Of a stretch of DNA of 64,000 nucleotides, positions 55,068 to 63,487 are shown in pieces. The position numbers and the translations under genes are program-made. The notes under the pieces are model-generated. The model was given only the letters and a program-made list of their open reading frames with translations, searched no databases and was not told the origin of the DNA. The stretch's first letter is position 1; each line of letters opens with the position of its first letter. Source of the DNA: Bog-473 sp963730785 (lineage in GTDB: Bacteria > Actinomycetota > Acidimicrobiia > Acidimicrobiales > RAAP-2). The DNA is taken from NCBI GenBank assembly GCA_963730785.1, contig CAVSTF010000015.1:496001-560000 (forward strand), in the 5' to 3' direction.

Positions 55068-56681
55068 CTACTCGATCGTCGCCGCCTCAAACATTCGACG
55101 AGCTTCGGGGTAGTCCGCCTTGCCGGCTGCCGTCCGCGGCACGACCGGTACGACGGAGACCCGTCGTGGCAACTTGAATGACGCCAGTTTCTCGCGGGCG
55201 AATCCGATCACCTCGTCCTGAGTCAGGTCCGACCCACCGGGTGATTTCGACACCACGGCGACCACACGTTGCCCGAATCGTTCATCGGGGATCCCGAAGA
55301 CCAGGCAATCATCGACACCCGGAAGCGTCTTAATGATCTCTTCGACCTCTTCGGGAAAGACCTTCTCCCCCGCCGTGTTGATGCACTGCGATCCCCGTCC
55401 CAGCAGCGTCAGTGATCCATCGGCTTCAACCGTGGCGAAATCACCGGGAATCGTGTAGCGCTGCCCATTGATCATTCGATACGTGGCGGCGGTCTTGGCT
55501 TCATCTTTGAAGTAACCCAAGGTGCCGCCAGGTAAGGCGATCATTCCCACGTCCCCGCTGCCGGCCTCCACCACCTGATCATCCTCGGTGATCACAATCA
55601 CGCCAGGCCAGGCCATGAACTTCCCAGTCACCGCCGGATGATCCTTGCTCGCCAACGACAGACCCATGCCGCCTTCGCTGGCGGCAATGAGGTCGACAAT
55701 CCGCAACTGCGGCAGGTGGTCGATGAGTGCGCTCTTGACCTCAGTGGAGAACATGGCGCCGGACGACACCATGAGCTGTACCGATGACAACTCCCGGCCT
55801 GGATGTTGCTCGAGTTCTTGCAACATCGGCCGAGCAAAGGCGTCGCCCACCACAATGAGGTTCTGGGCCTTCTCCCGTTCGGCCACGTCCCAGAGTTCTG
55901 CCACATCGAAACGTCGCCCATTGAGAAGCACCAACAGTCCTCCGAAAAGCAGGGTTGGATTGGCCGCCAGACCCAGCGCGGTGTTGTGCATCAACGGTGA
56001 GGCCGGGATGGTGATGAACTGCCGATTCTCTTCCCAGGCTCGACGCGCCAGGGCAATGGCGTCTTGTGGTGACTGGACCGGCTGTTCACCGAACATGGGT
56101 GGGGCCGTGACGAGTAATTCGCCGGCCGATGCTCCGACCGCCGACATCACGCCCTTGGGCATGCCGGTGGTGCCTCCGGTGTAGATCATGGTGATGTCGT
56201 CGGGACTTCGAGTGATGCGAGCGGCTGGCGTCGCGTCGGCCAGCACATCCTCATAGCGGGGCATACCTTCGACCCCGGCGCCACCGTCATCCACCTCCAC
56301 CAAGAGCTTGAGGCCCGGTAAGCGATCAACGATGGCCGCCACCCGATCCCCCAGACTTGAGTGGTACACCAGCGCCTCGGCATCGGCGTTGTCCAAAAGG
56401 TAGACGAGCTCATCGTCAAGGTACCGGTAGTTCACGTTGAACGGCACCGCTCGCATTTTCAGGGCCGCGAAGTACGACTCCATGAACTCGGGTGCGTTGT
56501 AGAGGAACTGCCCCACCTTGGATCCGACCGTCAACCCGGCTTCCATCAGCGCGCCGGTCAATCGCGAGGCCCGATCATCGAATTCAGACCAGGTGCGACG
56601 AACATCGCCCTGCACCAGTGCGGGCGCACCGGGAATGGCGTCAGCTATGCCCTCCCAAATGGTGGCGTAGTGCGTTTCCAC
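55068..56681 (-). CDS. AMP-binding acyl-CoA synthetase (FadD-like)
   Basis: 537 residues. ATP/AMP motif DDITMIYTGGTTGMPKGVM, FIYNAPEF-type substrate pocket region, and A8-like block LGRGSQCINTAGEKVFPEEVEEIIKTLPGVDDC, with the catalytic lysine in RTAAGKADY. Activates fatty or aromatic acids to CoA thioesters. Ends directly after the propeller gene stop (convergent, one base apart). Neighbour of a WS/DGAT and acyl-CoA dehydrogenase elsewhere in the window. Confidence 0.92.
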   Translation of the reverse strand: METHYATIWEGIADAIPGAPALVQGDVRRTWSEFDDRASRLTGALMEAGLTVGSKVGQFLYNAPEFMESYFAALKMRAVPFNVNYRYLDDELVYLLDNADAEALVYHSSLGDRVAAIVDRLPGLKLLVEVDDGGAGVEGMPRYEDVLADATPAARITRSPDDITMIYTGGTTGMPKGVMSAVGASAGELLVTAPPMFGEQPVQSPQDAIALARRAWEENRQFITIPASPLMHNTALGLAANPTLLFGGLLVLLNGRRFDVAELWDVAEREKAQNLIVVGDAFARPMLQELEQHPGRELSSVQLMVSSGAMFSTEVKSALIDHLPQLRIVDLIAASEGGMGLSLASKDHPAVTGKFMAWPGVIVITEDDQVVEAGSGDVGMIALPGGTLGYFKDEAKTAATYRMINGQRYTIPGDFATVEADGSLTLLGRGSQCINTAGEKVFPEEVEEIIKTLPGVDDCLVFGIPDERFGQRVVAVVSKSPGGSDLTQDEVIGFAREKLASFKLPRRVSVVPVVPRTAAGKADYPEARRMFEAATIE

Positions 56682-56797
56682 GGCATTCCTCCCATGCGCT
56701 CAACCCGATGAATCTGCTGCCCCCAGACCGTAGCGGTCCTATTCGCTTTGCCGGCTCACCATGACATGATGACGCCGGTGACTCCGAGGGGGTAGTC

Positions 56798-57220
56798 GTG
56801 ACGATCGAAGACAACAAGGCCTTGGTGCAGTCATTCTGGAACACGCTGTACGAGCGGGACTGGACAGGAATCGGACGCTTTTTTACCGACGAGAGTGAGT
56901 ACACCGACGTCCCCTCGCCGGCCGACGACGTCGCTCGAGGACCCGAACTCATCGTGGCCAGGCTCCGACTCGGCCTTGAGCGGATCGACTCCTACGAGCA
57001 CCACCTGCGCTTGATGGTGGCCGAGGCCGATACGGTCGTCACTGAACATGCAGAAACCTGGCGCTGGCACACTGGCGAAGAGGTCACGCTTCCGTTTGTT
57101 TCGGTGCACGAACTCCAAGGGCCACACATCATCCGTTGGTGGGATTATTGGGATCTGCAGACGCTCATGCAGGCCGCCCCGGATTGGTGGATTGAGCACA
57201 TCATGCAGGGCTACACCTGA
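56798..57220 (+). CDS. SnoaL-like/NTF2-fold protein
   Basis: 140 residues, cone-shaped alpha+beta barrel: MTIEDNKALVQSFWNTLYERDWTGIGRFFTDESEYTDVPSPADDVARGPELI, a pattern of SnoaL/limonene-epoxide-hydrolase-like proteins. The pocket residues (WRWHTGEEVTLPFVSVHEL) are typical but the reaction is unknown. GTG start 56798 with AGGGGGT upstream. 12 bases before the MFS gene. Confidence 0.75.
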   Translation: MTIEDNKALVQSFWNTLYERDWTGIGRFFTDESEYTDVPSPADDVARGPELIVARLRLGLERIDSYEHHLRLMVAEADTVVTEHAETWRWHTGEEVTLPFVSVHELQGPHIIRWWDYWDLQTLMQAAPDWWIEHIMQGYT

Positions 57221-57231
57221 GCGCAGGCCTC

Positions 57232-58746
57232 GTGGTTGACAAAACTGAGTCGAACGGGGAAGGGCTCTCCTTCAGCAGTGCGCAGGGGCGGTGGGTCATC
57301 GCCGCCACCGTGCTCGGATCGGGCATTGCCTCGCTCGACGCCACCGTGGTGGGTATCGCGCTGCCGTCAATCGGTCGCGGCTTTCACAGTGGCGTGGGAA
57401 CCTTGCAGTGGGTGGTGTCGGGCTACGCCCTCACCCTGGCCGCCTTCCTCCTCCTGGGCGGATCGTTGGGTGACCGCATGGGACGCAAGCGCGTCTTCTC
57501 GGTCGGCGTGTTGTGGTTCGCCGTGGCATCGGTCTGCTGCGGCCTCGCTCCCAACGCCGGCATCCTCATTGGCGCCCGGATTTTGCAGGGCATCGGAGCT
57601 GCCCTGTTGGCACCGGCCAGCCTTGCCATCCTCCAAGCTTCGTTCCGGCCTGACGATCGCTCGCGCGCCATCGGCGCCTGGTCGGGACTCGGCGGTGTCG
57701 CCACCGCGGCCGGACCGTTGGTCGGCGGCTATCTCATTGCCGTCGGCTCGTGGCGTTGGGTGTTCTTCATCAACATTCCGCTGTCGATTCTGGTGCTCAC
57801 CGTCACGGCACGCCACGTGCCGGAAACGAGAGACCCGACCACATCGGGCCGGGTCGACGCGCTTGGTGCCGCCCTGGCTGTGCTCTTCCTGGCCGGCTTG
57901 ACGTATGGACTCATTGAAGGGCCGTCCCACGGATGGACCAATTCGCTCGTGCTGTCCGCATTGGTGATCGCCGCCATCGCTGGGCCGGCCTTCCTGCTGG
58001 CCCAACATCGAGAAGCCCACCCCATGTTGCCGCTCGACCTCTTTCGCTCCCGCCAGTTCAGTGGCGCCAACGCAGTCACCTTCGTGGTCTACGGCGCCCT
58101 CGGTGGAGCCCTTTTTCTCTTGCCTATCGCGTTGCAGTTGGTGGCTCACTACAGCCCGCAAGACTCCGGGTTGGCCCTACTCCCAGTGACCGTCATCATG
58201 CTGACCTTCTCGTCCCGGTCAGGTCAGTTAGCCGCTCGCATCGGACCCAGACTGCAAATGTCAGTGGGACCTCTGGTGGTGGGCGCCGGTTTGTTGCTCC
58301 TCACCCGGGCCACCGGTCACGGCAATTACCTGGTCCAAGTGCTCCCGGCGGTCATCATTTTCGGCATCGGGTTAGCCATAACCGTGGCGCCACTTACCTC
58401 AACCGCTATGGGAGCCGCACCATCCGAACACGCCGGAGTGGCATCGGCGGTCAACAACGTGGTGGCTCGGGCCGCCGGGCTCTTGGCGGTGGCGGTGCTC
58501 CCATTGCTGGCTGGCATCACCGGCGCTTCGGCCCTCCAACCTCGGCACTTCGCCGCCGGTTTCCATACTGCGGTGATCATCGCTGGCCTCACCTGCGCCG
58601 CTGGCGGGGTGTTGGCGGTGCTCACCATTCGCAATCCATCGTCGCCCCACCGTCACCGAACGTTGGGCCACCTCAGGGCGTACCACTGCGCACTCGATGG
58701 TGCGCCACTTCAGCCGACCGCGGCAGCGGTCGCCGACGGCACGTAG
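57232..58746 (+). CDS. DHA2-type MFS drug exporter
   Basis: 504 residues, about 14 hydrophobic segments. GSGIASLDATVVGIALPSIGRGFHSGVGTLQWVVSGYALTLAAFLLLGGSLGDRMGRKRVFSVG carries the family's motif D1 (LDxTVVxxALP) and motif A (GxLxDRxGRK). Predicted proton-coupled exporter of drugs or lipids. GTG start 57232. Adjacent SnoaL protein could be its partner. No regulator beside it. Confidence 0.87.
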   Translation: MVDKTESNGEGLSFSSAQGRWVIAATVLGSGIASLDATVVGIALPSIGRGFHSGVGTLQWVVSGYALTLAAFLLLGGSLGDRMGRKRVFSVGVLWFAVASVCCGLAPNAGILIGARILQGIGAALLAPASLAILQASFRPDDRSRAIGAWSGLGGVATAAGPLVGGYLIAVGSWRWVFFINIPLSILVLTVTARHVPETRDPTTSGRVDALGAALAVLFLAGLTYGLIEGPSHGWTNSLVLSALVIAAIAGPAFLLAQHREAHPMLPLDLFRSRQFSGANAVTFVVYGALGGALFLLPIALQLVAHYSPQDSGLALLPVTVIMLTFSSRSGQLAARIGPRLQMSVGPLVVGAGLLLLTRATGHGNYLVQVLPAVIIFGIGLAITVAPLTSTAMGAAPSEHAGVASAVNNVVARAAGLLAVAVLPLLAGITGASALQPRHFAAGFHTAVIIAGLTCAAGGVLAVLTIRNPSSPHRHRTLGHLRAYHCALDGAPLQPTAAAVADGT

Positions 58747-58754
58747 TCACCTCG

Positions 58755-59543
58755 CTACTCGCGGGCCGGTTCCCCATGGGAGGCATTGGCCACCCCAGCT
58801 CGCCAATAGGGCTTCGAAGAGATCTGTGCTGCCGCGAGGCCGCGGTCCAATAGGTGACGCCGAATCTTTGCCACCACGCCCATCTCGCCAGCCACATAGG
58901 CATGCCCCTGACCGACCGGTAGTTCCATGCCCTGTAGCGCCGTCAGGAGTGCGGTTGATGACGCTGGCTCAATGCCGTGACGGAACAACCACTGGATCGG
59001 CAGCGACCGAGCGGGCTGGTGCCGTTCATCCTCGTGGTCGACCTCCAACAGCACGATCACCTTTTCGTCTTCGCCCAGCGACTCGGCCATGGCCAGGCTG
59101 GCCGGGATGGCTGAATCGTCCCCGATGAAAAGATGCCAGTCCGCCGCTGCATCAACGACCACCTTGCCCCGCGGGCCAATGGCCTCGATGACTGATCCCG
59201 GTCCGGCGGAGTTCGCCCACTGCGCACCCGGCCCATCCCCGTGCACCACGATGTCGACGGCGATGCTCGGCGTGGCCGGATCAAAACTCCTGATGGTGTA
59301 GCGACGTCGGAAGGTGTCGCCATCCGGACCGGGCACGGCCATCATTAGATCCTGTCCGGGTTGGTACGACAGCTCAGCCAAACCCGGCGCGGTGAACGTG
59401 AGGCGACGCATGGTGGGGGAAACGTTGGAAACGTCGGTCACCACCAACTTCCACAGTGACACCTCGTCGCCCAGACGGCTGAGGAGCGCGGATGTCTCCA
59501 ACGAAACGGCGGCGGTTCCTTCGGCTTCGGCAGGTGGCGTCAT
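58755..59543 (-). CDS. Siderophore-interacting protein (ViuB/SIP family)
   Basis: 262 residues. FAD-binding domain TFTAPGLAELSYQPGQDLMMAVPG and RRRYTIRSFDPATPS, then the NAD(P)H/SIP domain (HLFIGDDSAIPASLAMAESL and YVAGEMGVVAKIRRHLLDRGL...SKPYWRAGVAN). Such enzymes reduce ferric siderophores in the cytosol. It sits three bases from the stop of another exporter gene on the same strand and converges on the first exporter (8-base gap). No siderophore synthesis gene is visible. Confidence 0.87.
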   Translation of the reverse strand: MTPPAEAEGTAAVSLETSALLSRLGDEVSLWKLVVTDVSNVSPTMRRLTFTAPGLAELSYQPGQDLMMAVPGPDGDTFRRRYTIRSFDPATPSIAVDIVVHGDGPGAQWANSAGPGSVIEAIGPRGKVVVDAAADWHLFIGDDSAIPASLAMAESLGEDEKVIVLLEVDHEDERHQPARSLPIQWLFRHGIEPASSTALLTALQGMELPVGQGHAYVAGEMGVVAKIRRHLLDRGLAAAQISSKPYWRAGVANASHGEPARE

Positions 59544-59546
59544 GCG

Positions 59547-61103
59547 TCAGGCCGGCTCGGGACGAATGGACCCTTGCGAAATCGGATCGACGACGGGCAA
59601 TGCGCCCTCTTCTCCATCGACCAGCGCCTCGCTCGTCGGCTCTGCTTCGGGCGCCTGGCGCGGACCGATGGACGGAACGATGAAGGATGAGATGAAAGCC
59701 ACCAGGCCCAATCCGGCGGCCCAAGCGAAGGCTCTGGCGTAGCCGGCGGTCAGCGCCGCGTCGGTCGACGGATGTCCCACACCGAGAAACGAATGCGTTC
59801 GATCGATGGCGATGGTGGCGAGTACGGCCAGCCCTACTGATCCCCCCATCTGCCGCGCCGTATTGAGGACGCCCGAAGCCAGACCGGCTTCGCTGAAGTC
59901 AACGCCCGTCGTGGCCGCCGAGGCCAGTGGCGTGAACAACAGCCCAAGAGCCAGGGAAATGATGCATCCCGGCCCGAAGACATGGCCGATGTAGCTGCTG
60001 TGGTCGTGAATCTGGGTGAGCCAGATGAATCCGGCCGTGGCCAGTGCGGTGCCGACCAGGAGCAGTGGTCGCACACCGATTCTGGGGAGCAATCGCGAAC
60101 TGGTCTGAGCCCCGATGATGATGGTGGCCGCCATGGGAAAGAACGCCAAGCCCGCCTTCAATGCGCCGTACCCCAGCACGTTCTGCAGATAGAGGGAGAG
60201 GAAGTACCACATGGAGAAGAAGGCGGCACCGACCAGGAACATCACGATGTTCGAACCCGTAACCGAACGGGATCGAAACAACCGGAACGGGACCAATGGC
60301 GTGTGAGCCACCTTGAGTTGGAGGTACACGAAGATGGCCAAGAGAACGGCAGCCACGCCCAGGATGGAGAGCGTGTACGTCGACCCCCAGGCGTGGGTAT
60401 CGGTACCGACGATGGCGTAAATGAGCGCACCCAAACCGGCCGTCACCGTGATGGCCCCTCCAATATCTAGCTTGGGGGCATTGGCACCGCGCTCATGGCG
60501 ACGTTGCTCGGTCAGATACAACGAGGCGGCGGCAATCGCAGCAGCACCGATCGGGATATTCACGAAGAGCACCCAGCGCCAGGAGAGCTCGGAAGTGAGG
60601 ACGCCGCCCAGGATGGAACCGGCAGCACCCCCTGCGCCGGCAACAGCACTCCAGATGCCGAGCGCCTTGGCCATCCGGGCCCCGGAAAATGTGGTCACGA
60701 TGATGGTGAGGGTGGCCGGCGACAAAAAGGCACCGCCAATGCCCTGCACGGCTCGGGCCGTGGTGAGCCAGGCCGAGTCCTGCGCAAACCCGCCGACCAG
60801 GCTGGCCACCGTGAAGAGGCCCAGACCGAAGATATAGACCCGGCGACGCCCGAAGAGATCCGCCGCTCGCCCACCCAACAAGAGGAAGCCGGCAAAGGTC
60901 AGCACGTACGCGTTCACCACCCACTGCAGCCCGGTCGGGCTGTAGTGCAGGTCACGGCCGATCGATGGCAGGGCCACGTTCACAATGGAGACGTCCAGGA
61001 CCACCATGAACTGAGCCACGCAGGCAATGGACAAGATGACCCAATCGGGCACCTTGCGCCCACTTGGTGTGTCGAGTAACTCGGTGTCGGTGATTTCGGT
61101 CAT
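59547..61103 (-). CDS. DHA2-type MFS exporter
   Basis: 518 residues, 14 probable helices; VVLDVSIVNVALPSIGRDLHYSPTGLQWVVNAYVLTFAGFLLLGGRAADLFGRRRVYIFG gives motifs D1 and A of the EmrB/QacA family. Ends with an acidic tail (EPTSEALVDGEEGAL). Exporter of unknown compounds, paired on one strand with the siderophore-interacting protein, so a role in siderophore or metal-chelator traffic is possible but not shown. ATG 61103. Confidence 0.87.
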   Translation of the reverse strand: MTEITDTELLDTPSGRKVPDWVILSIACVAQFMVVLDVSIVNVALPSIGRDLHYSPTGLQWVVNAYVLTFAGFLLLGGRAADLFGRRRVYIFGLGLFTVASLVGGFAQDSAWLTTARAVQGIGGAFLSPATLTIIVTTFSGARMAKALGIWSAVAGAGGAAGSILGGVLTSELSWRWVLFVNIPIGAAAIAAASLYLTEQRRHERGANAPKLDIGGAITVTAGLGALIYAIVGTDTHAWGSTYTLSILGVAAVLLAIFVYLQLKVAHTPLVPFRLFRSRSVTGSNIVMFLVGAAFFSMWYFLSLYLQNVLGYGALKAGLAFFPMAATIIIGAQTSSRLLPRIGVRPLLLVGTALATAGFIWLTQIHDHSSYIGHVFGPGCIISLALGLLFTPLASAATTGVDFSEAGLASGVLNTARQMGGSVGLAVLATIAIDRTHSFLGVGHPSTDAALTAGYARAFAWAAGLGLVAFISSFIVPSIGPRQAPEAEPTSEALVDGEEGALPVVDPISQGSIRPEPA

Positions 61104-61324
61104 ATCAATGCATCCGCCTCAAGGGTGTGCTGGCCTTTGGACATTGGTCGGCCCCGCTGCCAGAGATACGGCGAGCCGGCCCGATCGATCTATGGATTTA
61201 TCGGCCACCCTAGGGAGTCCGATGCCTCGATACGACACAAATTTCCAAGAATTCGCTTGCCAGCACATTTCTGCCCCCACCACTACCGTGACCCCCATGT
61301 ACCGCCCCAGGAGAGGAGACCCAC

Positions 61325-62005
61325 ATGGCGTCCGCTGAACATCGTTCCGTCGATTTCCACTTCGACATCATGTGCCCTTACGCCTATCAGACTTCCCTGT
61401 GGATCCGGGAGGTGCGGGAACTCACGGGACTGGCCATTGGCTGGCGGTTTTTCAGCTTGGAGGAGGTCAACCGCGAGGAAGGGAAGAAGCACCCATGGGA
61501 GCGGGAATGGTCGTACGGGTGGTCGATGATGCGTATCGGTGCCTATCTTCGGCGAACCGACATGGATCTCCTGGACCGCTGGTACCAGGCGGCGGGCTCA
61601 GCGCTCCACGAGCACGGGCGCAAGCCCCACCGACCCGAAGTGGCGGCGGCCCTGCTCGAAGAACTCGGACTGGACCCGGGCACGGTCGAGGCCGCCATTG
61701 CCGATCCCACCACGGGCGATGAAGTCAAACGCGAACACGATCTCGTCCTCTCAAAGGGCGCCTTCGGCGTACCGACGCTGGTCTTCGAGGATGGCCAAGC
61801 GCTCTTTGGTCCGGTCTTGATCGAACCCCCAATGGGCGACGAAGCAATCCGCCTGTGGGAACTCGTCACCGGTTGGCTCGACTACCCACATGTCTACGAG
61901 TTGCAGCGCCCGAAGCAACGCAGTGACATTGCCGCCATTGCCGCTGCGTTTCAGCCCTACTTGGACGGACGCGACTGGATCAGCGTCCAAAAGGAGACTC
62001 CATAG
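61325..62005 (+). CDS. DsbA-family (Rv2466c-like) oxidoreductase lacking the second active-site Cys
   Basis: 226 residues. VDFHFDIMCPYAYQTSLWIREVRELTG is the usual start of the mycothiol-dependent thioredoxin-like reductases of the mycobacterial Rv2466c type, where the motif is CPWC; here it is Cys17-Pro-Tyr-Ala, so only the N-terminal cysteine remains. FGVPTLVFEDGQALFGPVLIEPP contains the cis-proline loop; the end LDYPHVYELQRPK also matches Rv2466c. Start follows GGAGAG. It abuts a mycothiol-dependent isomerase-family gene (TAG/GTG overlap by one base), supporting a mycothiol-linked role. Confidence 0.8.
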   Translation: MASAEHRSVDFHFDIMCPYAYQTSLWIREVRELTGLAIGWRFFSLEEVNREEGKKHPWEREWSYGWSMMRIGAYLRRTDMDLLDRWYQAAGSALHEHGRKPHRPEVAAALLEELGLDPGTVEAAIADPTTGDEVKREHDLVLSKGAFGVPTLVFEDGQALFGPVLIEPPMGDEAIRLWELVTGWLDYPHVYELQRPKQRSDIAAIAAAFQPYLDGRDWISVQKETP

Positions 62006-62826
62006 TGCCCACGATCGTCGATCACGATGCCACGACCACACTGCTGTCCGAGGAATTCGAGGCCATCACCTTGTTTGGTCAATCACTGACCGAAACCGAT
62101 TGGGATGCGCCCAGCTGCCTACCCGGCTGGACGGTCCGCGACAACCTGGGTCACATGATCGGTACCGAGTCGATGCTCCTGCAACTGCCCACCCCCGAGA
62201 TTGAGGTGGGCGAACCACCCCACGTGCGCAATGCCATCGGTCAAGCCAACGAGGTGTGGGTCGACTCCCTGCGGGCACTACCCGGGGCCGAAGTACTGGC
62301 TCGCTTCGCCGATGTCACTGGACGCCGGATTGCCGTGCTGCGCAACATGACGCAGGCCGACTTTGACGCTCCGTCGTGGACCCCGGCTGGACCGAACGAG
62401 ACGTATGGCCGATTCATGCGCATCCGTCACTTCGACTGCTTTATGCACGAGCACGACATGCGGGCTGCGGTGGGCGCTCCCGACCGTCCGGACGTGACCC
62501 ATGTGGCCTCTGCGCTCGATGAAGTGACGACCGGGCTCGGCTTCATCGTCGGTAAGCGGGCGCAGGCGCCAGAAGGGGCCCGAGTGCGACTGGTACTCAC
62601 CGGACCGGCGGCCCGCGATCTCCTGGTTGAAGTCAACGAACGAGCGGCCGTGGTCGATGAGCTCAGCGGCGCCCCCACCGTCACCGTGCAACTTCCATCA
62701 ATGCTGTTCTTGCGCCTGACCGGCGGTCGCGAGGCGGGAAGCCCGCACATTGGCCAGGATGTCAGCGTTGAAGGCGATTCCGAGTTCGGACGGCGATTGG
62801 TCGAAAACCTCGCCTTCACTATCTAG
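62005..62826 (+). CDS. Mycothiol-dependent maleylpyruvate isomerase-family protein
   Basis: 273 residues. DinB-like N-terminal four-helix domain (LFGQSLTETDWDAPSCLPGWTVRDNLGHMIGTESMLLQL) with metal ligands His in LGHMIG and the pair in FMHEHDMRAAVGAP, followed by an SCP2-like C-terminal domain. Members use mycothiol as thiol cofactor in isomerase and related reactions. GTG start overlaps the TAG of the DsbA-like gene. Stop overlaps the convergent TetR by four bases. Confidence 0.85.
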   Translation: MPTIVDHDATTTLLSEEFEAITLFGQSLTETDWDAPSCLPGWTVRDNLGHMIGTESMLLQLPTPEIEVGEPPHVRNAIGQANEVWVDSLRALPGAEVLARFADVTGRRIAVLRNMTQADFDAPSWTPAGPNETYGRFMRIRHFDCFMHEHDMRAAVGAPDRPDVTHVASALDEVTTGLGFIVGKRAQAPEGARVRLVLTGPAARDLLVEVNERAAVVDELSGAPTVTVQLPSMLFLRLTGGREAGSPHIGQDVSVEGDSEFGRRLVENLAFTI

Positions 62827-63425
62827 AAGGGGGTTCGTAAACCCCTGAGGAGCGCGGCTGAATACGCCTCAAATCCCACGTCCTGATCCTCAATAAATCC
62901 GATCTCACTCAGCTCTAACGCCACCCATCCGTGGTGATTGGCCCACAACATGTGGGCCGTCAGGGTGGAGTCCGCCTCAATGATCTGCCCGGCATCCATG
63001 GCTCGCCGGACGGCCGCTTCGAGCCCGCCGAACGCGCCAGCTGCCACCATCATTGCCCCTTCGGTCGGCTCGAACCCGGGGACAGGCTTGAGGAACATGA
63101 GCTGGTACATCATCGGCTGGGCCAGCGCGAGGGCACGGTAGCGACGGCCGGACTCCACCAACGCATCCAACGGGTCAAGAATCGCCCTGACGTCGGCCAG
63201 TGCAGTGCTCAAGCGCTCGAAACCCAGCATGAACAGGGCATCGATAATGCCGAACTTCGACTCGAAGTGGTTGTAGACGCCCATCGGCGCCACGCCGGCC
63301 GCAGCAGCAATGCGGCGTACCGACAGCGCATCAGGGCCCTCCTGCTCCAGCAACTCGGCTGCTGCATCCAGGAGCGCTGACTCCATGCCGGCACTCGGAG
63401 TTCTCACACGAGGCGTAGAAGTCAC
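62823..63425 (-). CDS. TetR family regulator
   Basis: 200 residues. Helix-turn-helix LLDAAAELLEQEGPDALSVRRIAAAAGVAPMGVYNHFESKFGIID; C-terminal TetR_C-like helices with LANHHGW-like pattern. GTG start 63425. Divergent from a MFS exporter over a 62-base gap holding an extended palindrome (separate entry), the arrangement of a self- and exporter-repressing TetR. Confidence 0.88.
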   Translation of the reverse strand: MTSTPRVRTPSAGMESALLDAAAELLEQEGPDALSVRRIAAAAGVAPMGVYNHFESKFGIIDALFMLGFERLSTALADVRAILDPLDALVESGRRYRALALAQPMMYQLMFLKPVPGFEPTEGAMMVAAGAFGGLEAAVRRAMDAGQIIEADSTLTAHMLWANHHGWVALELSEIGFIEDQDVGFEAYSAALLRGLRTPF

Positions 63426-63427
63426 CC

Positions 63428-63456
63428 TTGCATCGTACTAAAGAACAGCGTACTAT
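63428..63456 (+). promoter_or_regulatory. Candidate sigma-70-type promoter of the MFS gene
   Basis: TTGCAT (63428-63433) and TACTAT (63451-63456) are separated by 17 bases; a start site near 63463 would leave about 25 bases of leader with AGGAG before ATG 63488. The -10 box lies inside the palindromic operator. Confidence 0.55.
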
Positions 63457-63475
63457 AACAATAGTACAGCGTTCT
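63442..63475. promoter_or_regulatory. 34-bp palindromic TetR-type operator
   Basis: Arms AGAAC-N3-GTACTA (63442-63455) and TAGTAC-N3-GTTCT (63462-63475) around a 6-base centre; 11 of 14 positions pair. The same region also holds a 21-bp-spaced direct repeat (63445-63457 and 63466-63478). It covers the exporter -10, as expected of a repressor site. Binding is inferred. Confidence 0.65.
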
Positions 63476-63487
63476 ATAGGAGCTCCC

